Positions 16,695-24,798 of a stretch of DNA of 39,300 nucleotides are shown here, piece after piece. The stretch spans positions 1 to 39,300 of the forward strand of contig JACQCA010000027.1 in the NCBI GenBank assembly GCA_016201865.1. Reading direction: 5' to 3'. The notes under the pieces are model-generated. The model was not told where the DNA came from. It worked only from the letters and a program-made list of their open reading frames with translations, and searched no databases. A program made the position numbers and the translations under genes. Position 1 is the first letter of the stretch. Every line of letters starts with the position of its first letter. The DNA comes from Nitrospirota bacterium (lineage in GTDB: Bacteria > Nitrospirota > Nitrospiria > JACQBZ01).

Positions 16695-17288
16695 GTGGAA
16701 CGCGATGATCTGGAAGAGTTACACTACATTACACCGATTAAAAACATACCTTCAATCTGTCGTTTAGGAATCTTGTCGCATCGGAAGGCTGAAACATTAA
16801 AACATGAATCCGTAGCGATGGAGGAAATTCAAAAACGTCGAGCCAAGAAAACCGTTCCTCCAGGGCGTTTGCTGCACGATTATGTGAACCTCTATATTTG
16901 CGCTCGGAACAAGATGCTCTTCAAAATTCACAGCCAGCACGAGAAGTTGTGCATTCTGCGAATCGGTCCAACAGTTCTTGATCTTCCGAGGGTTATTGTG
17001 TCGGACCGAAATGCATCGAGCGATTATGCCCGTTTTGAGCCGGCACCCTCAGGTCTTCGAGTTATTGATCGAGATCTGGTTTTCGCAAAATACTGGACAC
17101 ATCCTGATGACCCATTTGAAGAGATGAGACATGGATCTATAAAATGTGCAGAGGTACTTGTTCCGGACAGCGTTCCATATCGGTTCATCATGGGAGCTTA
17201 TGTGTCCGGCAATGAGTCTTTGACCCGCTTCAATGCATTGGATGTAAACGTCCCGGCCAGCATCAATGGGGATTTGTTCTTCCGATAA
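16695..17288 (+). CDS. darT: DarT toxin, DNA ADP-ribosyltransferase
   Basis: DarT attaches ADP-ribose from NAD+ to thymidine (or guanosine) in single-stranded DNA, blocking replication; with DarG it forms a toxin-antitoxin and phage-defence pair. The 197-residue product matches the DarT (DUF4433) fold: LHYITPIKNIPSICRLGILSH (NAD-binding His10 and following loop), HDYVNLYICARNKML with Arg71, and KCAEVLVPDSVP with Glu153 in the catalytic position. It appears intact. The GTG start is the only in-frame choice and lacks a clear ribosome binding site, which could keep toxin levels low. darG follows after 10 bases. The region is visibly richer in A+T than its flanks. Confidence 0.92.
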   Translation: MERDDLEELHYITPIKNIPSICRLGILSHRKAETLKHESVAMEEIQKRRAKKTVPPGRLLHDYVNLYICARNKMLFKIHSQHEKLCILRIGPTVLDLPRVIVSDRNASSDYARFEPAPSGLRVIDRDLVFAKYWTHPDDPFEEMRHGSIKCAEVLVPDSVPYRFIMGAYVSGNESLTRFNALDVNVPASINGDLFFR

Positions 17289-17298
17289 GGAGGCCCAC

Positions 17299-18426
17299 AT
17301 GGTCAAAGTTCTAATAGGGGATCTCTTCCAATCAGAAGCGCAGACACTTGTTAATACGGTCAACTGCATCGGCGTGATGGGCAAGGGCATTGCTTTGCAA
17401 TTCAAGGAACGTTTTCCGGATATGTATGAGGATTATGTCCGGCGATGCAAAGCTGGAGAAGTTAAGCTCGGACAACCTTATCTGTATCGCTCTCTGATGC
17501 CGCCGTGGGTCTTAAACTTTCCGACGAAGGATCACTGGCGATCAGTGGCCAGATTACAGGATATTGTTCGTGGTCTGGAATATCTTGAACGCTACTATGT
17601 TGAGTGGGGCATTGCTTCATTAGCAGTCCCGCCTTTGGGATGCGGCGAGGGTCAACTCGAATGGCGCGTGGTCGGGTCGACGCTCTACCGTCATCTAAAG
17701 CGCTTCACCATACCCGTGGAGCTTTACGCGCCCTTCGGAACCCCTCATGAGGAATTGCAGCCAGCATACTTAGAAGGTGCTCTGACAGGTAATGGAACGA
17801 AGACGTCATCTACATCTCCTAGGCACATTGAACCTTCATGGGTCGCACTTGTAGAAATACTGGATCGGCTCGAACAGGAGCCTTATCACTGGCCGGTAGG
17901 CCGGATCACGTTTCAGAAAATTGCCTACTTCGCGACCGAATCTGGTATTCCGACAGGGCTTCAATACCAACGGGGCAGCTTTGGTCCCTATGCTCCGACA
18001 CTGAAAAGTCTCGTCACGAAGCTTGTGAATAACGGTCTTATTTGTGAGAAGCGCCATGGCCAGATGTTTTCGGTAAAGGTCGGACCCACCTTTGAGGACG
18101 CCCACAAGGCTTATGAGGATGACCTTGCTCAGTGGCGAACAACCATAGACAAACTTGCAGATCTCTTCATGCGTATGCATACCAAACAAGCTGAACTGGC
18201 GGCAACAGTGCACTTTGCGGCCAGTTCTCTAATACAACAGGGTCAAGAGAAGCCGAGTGAAATGGATGTCCTGAACGAAGTTATGAAGTGGAAGCAGAAA
18301 CGGCGGCCACCGTTAAACAAAGATGAAGTTGCCCTTGCAATTCGAAACCTGAGCATGCTGGGCTGGCTGGACGTCAAGCCGAGTGCGGATCTGCCTGTGA
18401 AGGAAGAGGCTCTACTGGATGTCTGA
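17299..18426 (+). CDS. darG: DarG antitoxin, macrodomain DNA ADP-ribosylglycohydrolase
   Basis: DarG removes ADP-ribose from DNA and also binds and blocks DarT. The 375-residue product has an N-terminal macrodomain (about residues 1-155): VKVLIGDLFQSEAQTLVNTVNC, GVMGKGIALQF, NFPTKDHWR (Lys77 in the position of the catalytic lysine of known DarG proteins, from memory) and PPLGCGEGQLEW. The C-terminal domain (about 180-375), with KIAYFATESGIPTGLQYQRGSFGPYAP, resembles the Panacea/SocA-like (DUF4065-type) antitoxin fold and should contact DarT. The ATG at 17299 has a strong AAGGAGG site, much better than that of darT, which suits antitoxin excess. Confidence 0.93.
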   Translation: MVKVLIGDLFQSEAQTLVNTVNCIGVMGKGIALQFKERFPDMYEDYVRRCKAGEVKLGQPYLYRSLMPPWVLNFPTKDHWRSVARLQDIVRGLEYLERYYVEWGIASLAVPPLGCGEGQLEWRVVGSTLYRHLKRFTIPVELYAPFGTPHEELQPAYLEGALTGNGTKTSSTSPRHIEPSWVALVEILDRLEQEPYHWPVGRITFQKIAYFATESGIPTGLQYQRGSFGPYAPTLKSLVTKLVNNGLICEKRHGQMFSVKVGPTFEDAHKAYEDDLAQWRTTIDKLADLFMRMHTKQAELAATVHFAASSLIQQGQEKPSEMDVLNEVMKWKQKRRPPLNKDEVALAIRNLSMLGWLDVKPSADLPVKEEALLDV

Positions 18427-18661
18427 GGACCTTCGCTCATCAAAAACCATTTGGTGTTTCAGCCTAAGAGTTTCGCTCACTCGCTGCCGAAGAAGATTAG
18501 AGGACAGTTTGCCCATAATTGAAAAGGTGGAGTTGAGCAGGAAGGAAAAGATATAAGCCGCAAAAACGGATTTATTTGCATGAAGGATGCAAGTGGAACA
18601 AGCAGCAAAAGACTCAACTCTTTTATAGTATAGTGCATATTGGACAGAGGAGACACTAAAC
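18427..18661. other. A+T-rich intergenic stretch
   Basis: These 235 bases contain no gene that I can support. A weak hairpin (AAACCA with TGGTGTTT, about 18445-18461) follows darG and could terminate its transcript. TATAGT at 18624-18629 is a possible -10 box for the next gene, but I see no good -35 box. Confidence 0.3.
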
Positions 18662-19150
18662 TTGTTATTGTATTTAGCTGCTGGCCTTTGGATTATAGCT
18701 ATTCTTTACAGTTCGACCAATATTTTTTGGGCGGCAGCTGTTTATCTATGTGCAGGATTCATATGGTATAGTCGGTATTATCTTGGAAAACCTTCATTTT
18801 CTCTAAGCCCCTATGCATATCATCCGGTTATACTTCTTCTACTCACTCTCCTTTGGCCTCTAGGGGCATTGTACGAAGCATATGGGCACTACCGCCTATT
18901 AAGGCATCCTCAGCGCTTTCTGGTTCTCTATGGTAATACCGGAGAAAGTAGACTACTACAAACTCCTTATCAGACTCGTTTTGCGTCGTGGGATAAAGCT
19001 ATAGCATTTGCAAGAAAAGAAGCTGCTCAATCCGGTTATCCCTCATTAATAACGGATCTTGCAGAGTACGCAAAGACTCCACTACTTGGCAATCGAGATA
19101 ACGTGAGCTATTCGGTTTCACCAACCGGCGACATAAAGCGCGATAATTAA
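18662..19150 (+). CDS. Orphan membrane protein in the darTG island
   Basis: This 162-residue product is not one I recognise. It shows about three hydrophobic segments near residues 1-15, 21-40 and 56-75 (HPVILLLLTLLWPLGALYEAY), then a soluble C-terminal half with YQTRFASWDKAIAFARKEAAQSG. The start is TTG with a GAGGAG site at about 18647-18652. Composition is much more A+T-rich than the core: 22 G+C in the first 60 bases by hand count, against 40 of 60 in a nuoN segment. It may be a recently acquired gene travelling with darTG. No function is proposed. Confidence 0.6.
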   Translation: MLLYLAAGLWIIAILYSSTNIFWAAAVYLCAGFIWYSRYYLGKPSFSLSPYAYHPVILLLLTLLWPLGALYEAYGHYRLLRHPQRFLVLYGNTGESRLLQTPYQTRFASWDKAIAFARKEAAQSGYPSLITDLAEYAKTPLLGNRDNVSYSVSPTGDIKRDN

Positions 19151-19309
19151 ACCAAGCACTACAACGGCCAGCGGCATCTCAATGATAAAGCTCGACAGGC
19201 CGGGAAAGACCGCGTGGATCGGGAGGCCTTTATAAAAGAGCTGGCCCGAATCACGGAGAGGGCACGAAAAGGGAGATCCGCGCTTTCCGAGATGACGGAA
19301 GAGACATAA
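19151..19309 (+). pseudogene. Gene remnant lacking a start codon
   Basis: Directly after the stop at 19148-19150, the same frame stays open for 52 codons to the TAA at 19307-19309. The reading includes DREAFIKELARITERARKG and ends SALSEMTEET. The charged, helical, higher-GC coding character resembles the 3' end of a real protein, but no start codon or ribosome binding site fits. It may be the tail of a gene cut by arrival of the A+T-rich island. The family is unknown. Confidence 0.35.
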
Positions 19310-19325
19310 TCGCTCTCCTTAGAAA

Positions 19326-19357
19326 ATCTCAAATTTGAGATCTCAAATCTCAAATCC
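19326..19357. repeat. Palindromic TCTCAAAT repeat cluster
   Basis: ATCTCAAATTTGAGAT (19326-19341) is a perfect 16-base palindrome; CTCAAATCTCAAATCC follows directly, giving further copies of CTCAAAT. The pattern looks like a small dispersed palindromic repeat. It lies just before the next promoter. Confidence 0.6.
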
Positions 19358-19361
19358 TTCT

Positions 19362-19391
19362 TTGACTTTCCTCCATACAAGATACTAAAAT
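19362..19391 (+). promoter_or_regulatory. Promoter of the phosphotransferase/kinase gene
   Basis: TTGACT (19362-19367), 18-base spacer, TAAAAT (19386-19391). A GGAGG ribosome binding site follows before the ATG at 19414. Confidence 0.5.
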
Positions 19392-19413
19392 GGATCTATG
19401 AACGGAGGCGCGG

Positions 19414-20970
19414 ATGATCCGGTATCGCTCGCTCATGAATCCGGCGGCTTATCCCCATCCTGTGCGGGAAGTCCGGCATATTGCGACCCATATCTCGGAC
19501 GTCTTCCTGACCGGCCCCTTCGCTTATAAGATCAAAAAGCCGTTGGATCTTAAATTTCTTGATTATTCCACGTTGGAGAAGCGGCGTTATTACTGCGAGC
19601 GGGAGGTGGTTTTGAATCGCCGGTTGGCGCCGGAAATTTATCTAAGCGTCGCGCCGATCACGCGGGACGGTGAGGATTTCCATGTGGAGGGGAAGGGCGT
19701 TCCGGTGGAGTATGCCGTAAAAATGGTCCAGTTCAGTCAGGAAGGTCTGATGGATGCGATGGCCGAGCGGGGTGAACTGTCGGTGCGGCATATCCTTCCC
19801 TTGGCGGAACAAGCGGCCCGGTTCCACCGGTCTGCGGAACGGGCCGACGACGCCTTCGGGACGCCGGAGGTCGTCGGGGAAAATGTGCTCCGGAACTTTG
19901 AGCAGACGGCGAAATATCAGCGCATCGTGGTGGATCCGACGCGGTTTTTGAGACTCAAAACCTATTCGGAAGATTTCTTGAAACAAAAAACCGACCTGTT
20001 CCGGAAACGGATCGAGTCCGGCGCGATCCGGATCTGCCACGGCGATCTGCATCTTCAAAATATCTGTCTGGATCGCGGACGGTTGATCATCTTCGACTGC
20101 ATCGAGTTCAATGATTCTTTGAATCATATCGACGTCATCAACGAGGTCGCGTTTTTGCTGATGGACCTGGACCATCGAGGGCTCGCGGGGCTCGGCAACC
20201 GGTTTCTGAATGTCTATCTTGAGAAGACCCAGGATTACGACGGGCTGGCCGTGCTGGATTTCTATCTTATTTATCGCGCCTGCGTGAGGGCGAAGGTGGC
20301 CAGCTTTCTTTTGGACGATCCGGATATCACGGAGCAGGAGAAAAAGGCCGCGCGGGAACGCGCCTCGGCCTATTTTGAGCTGGCGGAGCGCTATCTCACC
20401 GACCATCGGCCCGGTCTGATACTGATGGCGGGGGTGAGCGGATCGGGGAAGAGCACCGTCGCGTCGGATCTGGCCGAAGGCCTTGGAGGTGTGATGATTC
20501 GATCGGACGCCGTCCGGAAATCCCTGGCCGGATTGAATTTGGGCCGCCGGATGTCGGCGGAATTCGATCAAGGGATCTACACCCCGGAAATGACGGAGTC
20601 GACGTACGACGGTCTGTTGGAACGGGCCGGGGCCGTGATCGCGAGCGGGCGCTGGGCCATTCTCGATGCCACCTACGCCCGGAAAAGCCACCGGCAGATC
20701 GCAAGGTCGTGGGCCGAGAAGCGGGCGATGCCTTTTGTGATTCTGCATTGCACGGCGCCCTTATCCGTTCTCGAAGCCCGTCTGGCCCAAAGGACGGCGG
20801 CCGGAATGGATCTTTCGGATGCCGACGTCGAGATTATGCGGCGTCAGCTCACGGTGTTTGAGCCGTTCGATCAAGATGAGGCGGGATATGTGGTCCGGGT
20901 GGATACGGAGAAAGAATGGAACGCGGAGGGCGTGATCGCGGCATGTCTAAAGAAGGCAGACCGTCCTTGA
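19414..20970 (+). CDS. Aminoglycoside-phosphotransferase-like and P-loop kinase fusion protein
   Basis: The 518-residue product joins two kinase folds. The N-terminal part (about residues 1-320) is an APH-like phosphotransferase with the catalytic loop HGDLHLQN (209-216) and the metal-binding segment IIFDCIEFN (225-233). The C-terminal part (about 335-518) is a P-loop kinase of the gluconate/zeta-toxin type, with Walker A GVSGSGKST (about 340-348). This COG2187-COG0645 architecture is widespread, but its substrate is not established; drug resistance should not be assumed. It has a GGAGG site and its own promoter. The next gene starts inside its 3' end. Confidence 0.9.
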   Translation: MIRYRSLMNPAAYPHPVREVRHIATHISDVFLTGPFAYKIKKPLDLKFLDYSTLEKRRYYCEREVVLNRRLAPEIYLSVAPITRDGEDFHVEGKGVPVEYAVKMVQFSQEGLMDAMAERGELSVRHILPLAEQAARFHRSAERADDAFGTPEVVGENVLRNFEQTAKYQRIVVDPTRFLRLKTYSEDFLKQKTDLFRKRIESGAIRICHGDLHLQNICLDRGRLIIFDCIEFNDSLNHIDVINEVAFLLMDLDHRGLAGLGNRFLNVYLEKTQDYDGLAVLDFYLIYRACVRAKVASFLLDDPDITEQEKKAARERASAYFELAERYLTDHRPGLILMAGVSGSGKSTVASDLAEGLGGVMIRSDAVRKSLAGLNLGRRMSAEFDQGIYTPEMTESTYDGLLERAGAVIASGRWAILDATYARKSHRQIARSWAEKRAMPFVILHCTAPLSVLEARLAQRTAAGMDLSDADVEIMRRQLTVFEPFDQDEAGYVVRVDTEKEWNAEGVIAACLKKADRP

Positions 20971-22097
20971 TTCAAAAGATCCGGGAGGAGATCCGGCAAA
21001 AGGGCCGGATGACCTTTGCACGGTTCATGGAGACGGCGCTGTACGATCCGGTGGACGGCTATTACATTGCGGCTGGCGACCGGATCGGCCTCGGCGGCGA
21101 TTACTACACCAGCCCCGACGTCCATCCCCTCTTCGGCCGGCTGCTGGCCAAGCAGATCATTCAAATCGAAACGATCCTTCCGCGGCGCCGGCCCTTCACG
21201 ATTCTGGAAATGGGCGCCGGTAAAGGGCTGCTCTGCCGTGATATCCTGGCCGGACTGAAGGCGCATGCGCCGGATGATTTTAAACGGTTTCGGTACTCCG
21301 TCATCGAACGAAGTCCGGCGATGGTGGCGAAACAGAAAGAGCTGCTCTCATCCTCCGGTCTGGCCGAATCGGTGCGGTGGTTTTCCGGCCTCGGCGAGGC
21401 CGCGGCCGAAGGCCCTCTCTTCGGATGCGTGCTGTCCAATGAATTCGTGGACGCCCTTCCGGTCCATCGGGTCGTCGGGACAAAGAAAGGTCTGTGTGAA
21501 ATTTATCTGGATTTAAATGACGACCGGTTCGTTGAGTCCGTGAATGAGGCCTCGACGCCGGAACTCGCGGCCTATTTCGACGGACTGAAGATTCACCTGG
21601 CCGAAGGGCTTCGGGCCGAGGTGAATCTTGAAGCGGCCCGTTGGATTCGTGAAGTCGGCCAGGCGCTGGATCAGGGCTTTATGATCACGATCGATTACGG
21701 CCATCCGGCCTCGGAGCTGTTTGCGCCGCATCGGAAATCCGGCAGCCTGCTGTGTTATTATCGGCATACCGTGAATGAAGACCCTTACTCCCGTGTCGGC
21801 GAGCAGGACATTACGGCCCATGTGGACTTCACCCGGCTGGCCCAAACCGGCGCCGAGGCCGGCCTGTCCGTCACCGGTTTTACGAACCAGCTCAATTTCC
21901 TCATGAGCCTTGGGATCGCGCAGGAGACGGAACGGCTCGATCCGGAAAGTCCCGAGATGCTTTCGGTCAAACGCCTTCTGGCCCGTGAAAGCATGGGCGG
22001 CGTGTTCAAGGTTCTCATTCAACACAAAGGCGTAACGCCGCCCCCGCTGGAGGGTTTGACCTTAAGGCCGTATTTTAAGAACGTTTTAATGGTATGA
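20943..22097 (+). CDS. SAM-dependent methyltransferase, MidA/NDUFAF7 family
   Basis: The 384-residue product matches the MidA family (DUF185), whose mitochondrial member NDUFAF7 methylates an arginine of the complex I 49-kDa subunit during assembly. Motifs: MTFARFMETALYDPVDGYY, GGDYYTSPDVHPLFG, the SAM-binding ILEMGAGKG (about 88-95), SNEFVDALPVHRV and ITIDYGH. The ATG at 20943 lies inside the upstream gene's last 28 bases and has GGAGGG upstream. The complex I operon begins about 1.8 kb downstream, and its NuoD retains the HRG motif that the eukaryotic enzyme targets. The link is plausible but inferred. Confidence 0.9.
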   Translation: MSKEGRPSLIQKIREEIRQKGRMTFARFMETALYDPVDGYYIAAGDRIGLGGDYYTSPDVHPLFGRLLAKQIIQIETILPRRRPFTILEMGAGKGLLCRDILAGLKAHAPDDFKRFRYSVIERSPAMVAKQKELLSSSGLAESVRWFSGLGEAAAEGPLFGCVLSNEFVDALPVHRVVGTKKGLCEIYLDLNDDRFVESVNEASTPELAAYFDGLKIHLAEGLRAEVNLEAARWIREVGQALDQGFMITIDYGHPASELFAPHRKSGSLLCYYRHTVNEDPYSRVGEQDITAHVDFTRLAQTGAEAGLSVTGFTNQLNFLMSLGIAQETERLDPESPEMLSVKRLLARESMGGVFKVLIQHKGVTPPPLEGLTLRPYFKNVLMV

Positions 22098-22108
22098 TCT
22101 GAGGGGAA

Positions 22109-22468
22109 ATGGAAACGGAAGAGCAGCCTCAAAAAGCTCCGGACCGGCGCAAGGCGCTGCGGTCGCCGATCATCGTTCTGAAGATGAGCGGAGAAGGCGA
22201 AAGGGAGCATCTGTTCGGGTATGCAAAGAACATCAGCCGCAGCGGCCTCTTCATCCCGTCGGTCAATCCCCGGAAGCCGGGCGAGCAATTCAGCATCTCG
22301 TTCCGGATTCCGAACACGGAGATCCAAGTCCGCTGCCGGTGCGAGATCGTCTGGATGCGGGAATACCGAAAAAAAATGTCGCTCGAATCCGGCTACGGCG
22401 TCCGATTCCTGGATCTTCCGGAGGATGTCGCGGAGGCGATCGATCGGTGGGTGAAGCAACAAAGTTAA
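22109..22468 (+). CDS. PilZ-domain cyclic-di-GMP-binding protein
   Basis: The 119-residue product is a single PilZ domain, a receptor for cyclic di-GMP. Both binding motifs are intact: RKALR (RxxxR, about residues 14-18) and NISRSGLF (the (D/N)xSxxG loop). It begins 11 bases after the methyltransferase with a GAGGGG site. It has no membrane segment or partner domain, so it probably acts by binding a target protein; type IV pilus or envelope targets would suit the window but are not shown. Confidence 0.92.
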   Translation: METEEQPQKAPDRRKALRSPIIVLKMSGEGEREHLFGYAKNISRSGLFIPSVNPRKPGEQFSISFRIPNTEIQVRCRCEIVWMREYRKKMSLESGYGVRFLDLPEDVAEAIDRWVKQQS

Positions 22469-22497
22469 GATGATGGTCAACCGAGCGGACTAACGAA

Positions 22498-23766
22498 ATG
22501 CGATTGGGGCGACTCCAAAACTGCGGCGCGGCATCGCTCGCGCTGATCGCAAGCCTGACCCTCACCTCTTGCTTAAGCGGGAGCACGGATAAAAATCCCG
22601 GGAGCGGAGGTCCGGGTCCCAATCCCAGCTGCGGTCTTGGAGGAACCGCACCGTCCGGATCGGGCGGCTTCGCTGTTGCGGCAGGGCTTTATCACTCCGT
22701 GGCCTTGAAGAACGACGGCACGGTCTGGAGCTGGGGAGGAAATCAGAGCGGCCAATTAGGCGATGGTACGACAAGCAACTGTTCTACGCCGATATCGGTC
22801 GGCGGGCTGACCGGTGTCGTCGGGATCGCGGCCGGCTACAGCCACACCCTTGCGGTGAAGACCGACGGCACGGTCTGGGCCTGGGGGAGCAATTTTTCGG
22901 GCCAGTTGGGAAATGGAGATTTGAGTTTGAGTAATCGTTCCGCGCCGGTGCAGGTGGTGGATACCGCGGCAACCGGATTTCTTTCCGGAATCGTTGCGGT
23001 TGCCGCCGGAGAATCGCACTCCCTTGCCCTGAAGAACGACGGCACGGTCTGGGCCTGGGGGGATAATTCCTATGGCCAGTTGGGAGACGGCACGACGGCC
23101 GGACAGCACGTCACCCCCATTCAGGTCTCCGTGCTGACCAATGTAATAGCCATCGCCGCCGGCGGACGCCACAGCATTGCCATAAAGACCGACGGCACGG
23201 TCTGGGCCTGGGGACAGAACTCGGGCGGTCAGTTGGGTATCGGTTCTGCGGATATTAATCCGCATTCTACCCCGTTCCAGGTTCCCGGGTTATCGGTCGT
23301 TTCGTCCATCGCGGCCGGGGATAGTCACACCGTGGCATTGGATGGGGCCGGGAACGTCTGGGCCTGGGGAAGCAACAGTCACGGCCAGTTAGGAAATGGT
23401 GATCCCGGTTTGAATAATCAATTTTCCCCGGTGCTGGTGTTGGCGGGTGTTTCGGGTATCGCCGCTGGTTATTCTCACACCCTTGTGGTGAACGGCAACA
23501 CGGTCTGGGCCTTTGGAGATAACTTTTTCGGCCAGTTGGGTCTCGGCGCCACGGACGGCAATCCGCACCCGACCCCGGTCCAGGTGCCCGGATTAACCGG
23601 TGCGATTAAAATTGCCGGCGGCGGTTCGCATTCGCTGGCGATAAAGAGCGACGGCACGGTCTGGGCCTGGGGCGAGAACCAGAACGGCCAGTTGGGGAAC
23701 GGGACTTCCGGTTCCGGTAATTTGAGCACAACTCCGGTTCAGGTCAGCGGACTGGTTCTTTTTTAA
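22498..23766 (+). CDS. RCC1-repeat lipoprotein, seven-bladed propeller
   Basis: The 422-residue product has a lipoprotein signal (LTLTSC lipobox at about residues 20-25), a Gly/Pro/Ser linker, then seven repeats of the RCC1/ATS1 type. Each repeat carries a TVWxWGxNxxGQLGxG core and an IAAGxxHSxAxK start, enough for one closed propeller. Repeats 5 and 6 diverge (GAGNVWAWG, GNTVWAFG). At DNA level the block GACGGCACGGTCTGG recurs almost unchanged, so the gene is repetitive. It is probably anchored to the outer membrane and exposed for binding. No enzyme motif is seen, and only a weak ribosome binding site. Confidence 0.88.
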   Translation: MRLGRLQNCGAASLALIASLTLTSCLSGSTDKNPGSGGPGPNPSCGLGGTAPSGSGGFAVAAGLYHSVALKNDGTVWSWGGNQSGQLGDGTTSNCSTPISVGGLTGVVGIAAGYSHTLAVKTDGTVWAWGSNFSGQLGNGDLSLSNRSAPVQVVDTAATGFLSGIVAVAAGESHSLALKNDGTVWAWGDNSYGQLGDGTTAGQHVTPIQVSVLTNVIAIAAGGRHSIAIKTDGTVWAWGQNSGGQLGIGSADINPHSTPFQVPGLSVVSSIAAGDSHTVALDGAGNVWAWGSNSHGQLGNGDPGLNNQFSPVLVLAGVSGIAAGYSHTLVVNGNTVWAFGDNFFGQLGLGATDGNPHPTPVQVPGLTGAIKIAGGGSHSLAIKSDGTVWAWGENQNGQLGNGTSGSGNLSTTPVQVSGLVLF

Positions 23767-23823
23767 AGATCTTTTAACTATCTTGGAACCGCCGCCGAAT
23801 AGCGCCGGCCTCGCTGTTCTCCC

Positions 23824-23852
23824 TTGACAAGCCTGTCGTGATTTCTTATGAT
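23824..23852 (+). promoter_or_regulatory. Upstream promoter of the nuo operon
   Basis: TTGACA (23824-23829), 17-base spacer, TATGAT (23847-23852): close to consensus. It shares CCCTTGACAAGCCT with the M23 peptidase promoter. Confidence 0.65.
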
Positions 23853-23860
23853 GAACCCTC

Positions 23861-23889
23861 TTGTTTAAGCTCCCAACCTGTTTTATACT
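23861..23889 (+). promoter_or_regulatory. Second, downstream nuo promoter
   Basis: TTGTTT (23861-23866), 17-base spacer, TATACT (23884-23889). Transcription would begin near 23896, about 50 bases before nuoA. Confidence 0.45.
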
Positions 23890-23945
23890 GTTCTTACGGA
23901 CTTGAGAAGGGCAGAAAAACTCAGACAAGTCAAGGGGGTTAAGCA

Positions 23946-24317
23946 GTGCCAGGAAATTTTATCCCCGTTAATTATCTTCCGATCGTAATCTTTATCGCCA
24001 TTGCATTGGCGTTTGGCGGCGTGACGCTTCTGCTCGGCACCCTCCTACGGCCGCGGCGGATCTACAAGGCCAAGCTGACGCCGTACGAAAGCGGAAACAT
24101 TCCCTTTTCGGACGCCCGCGCCCCGTTCCCGTTGCGCTACTACATCATCGCGATGATCTTCGTGATCTTTGATATCGAGACGGTCTTTCTGTATCCCTGG
24201 GCCGTGGTCTACGACAAGATCGGCCTTTACGGTCTGGTCGAGATGACACTGTTTATCTCGGTTCTCTTGGTCGGGTATATCTATGCCTGGAAAAAAGGGG
24301 CGTTGGAATGGGATTGA
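23946..24317 (+). CDS. nuoA: NADH-quinone oxidoreductase subunit A
   Basis: NuoA is a three-helix membrane subunit near the quinone site of complex I. The 123-residue product has hydrophobic segments at about residues 10-33, 66-88 and 96-115, and the family motif [32 protein letters not shown], which holds the conserved loop that moves in the active/deactive transition. The start is GTG with an AAGGGGG site. It is the first gene of the operon and overlaps nuoB by 10 bases. Confidence 0.96.
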   Translation: MPGNFIPVNYLPIVIFIAIALAFGGVTLLLGTLLRPRRIYKAKLTPYESGNIPFSDARAPFPLRYYIIAMIFVIFDIETVFLYPWAVVYDKIGLYGLVEMTLFISVLLVGYIYAWKKGALEWD

Positions 24318-24787
24318 TCGACCGGCAGTTTGAGGCCAACGTCATCACGACCTCGGTTGATTCCGTCGTGAGCTGGGCCCGGAAGTCGTCGCTCTGGCCG
24401 ATGACCTTCGGTCTGGCCTGCTGCGCGATCGAGATGATCGCAACGGTTTCTTCGCGGTACGACATCGACCGGTTCGGCGCGGGCGTCTTCCGCGCCTCGC
24501 CGCGGCAGTCGGACCTGATGATTGTGGCCGGGACGGTCTGCCGTAAGATGGCCCCCGTGATTCGTCGTATTTATGATCAGATGCCCGAGCCGCGTTATGT
24601 GATCGCGATGGGATCCTGCGCCACGTCCGGGAATCATTACAACAGTTACAGCGTCGTTCAGGGGGTGGATCAAATCGTTCCGGTGGACGTCTACGTCCCC
24701 GGCTGTCCGCCCCGGCCGGAGGCGCTGCTCCAGGGGCTGATGATGCTCCAGGAGAAGATCAAGCACGAGAAGGTTTTTGTGAAATAA
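24308..24787 (+). CDS. nuoB: NADH-quinone oxidoreductase subunit B
   Basis: NuoB carries the terminal [4Fe-4S] cluster N2, which passes electrons to quinone. In the 159-residue product all four ligands are visible: C38 and C39 (GLACCAIEM), C104 (GSCATSG) and C133 (PGCPPRPE). Length is typical. The start lies inside nuoA, suggesting coupled translation. It forms the quinone pocket with NuoD. Confidence 0.97.
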   Translation: MGLIDRQFEANVITTSVDSVVSWARKSSLWPMTFGLACCAIEMIATVSSRYDIDRFGAGVFRASPRQSDLMIVAGTVCRKMAPVIRRIYDQMPEPRYVIAMGSCATSGNHYNSYSVVQGVDQIVPVDVYVPGCPPRPEALLQGLMMLQEKIKHEKVFVK

Positions 24788-24798
24788 ACCGAGCCACC

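Noticed and set aside
19414-20970. Aminoglycoside resistance gene
   Set aside because: The APH-like domain belongs to a widespread fusion family of unknown substrate and has core-like composition.
22709-23700. Regularly spaced repeats that could suggest a CRISPR array
   Set aside because: The repeats are in-frame coding units of the RCC1 propeller, with spacing and sequence set by the protein.
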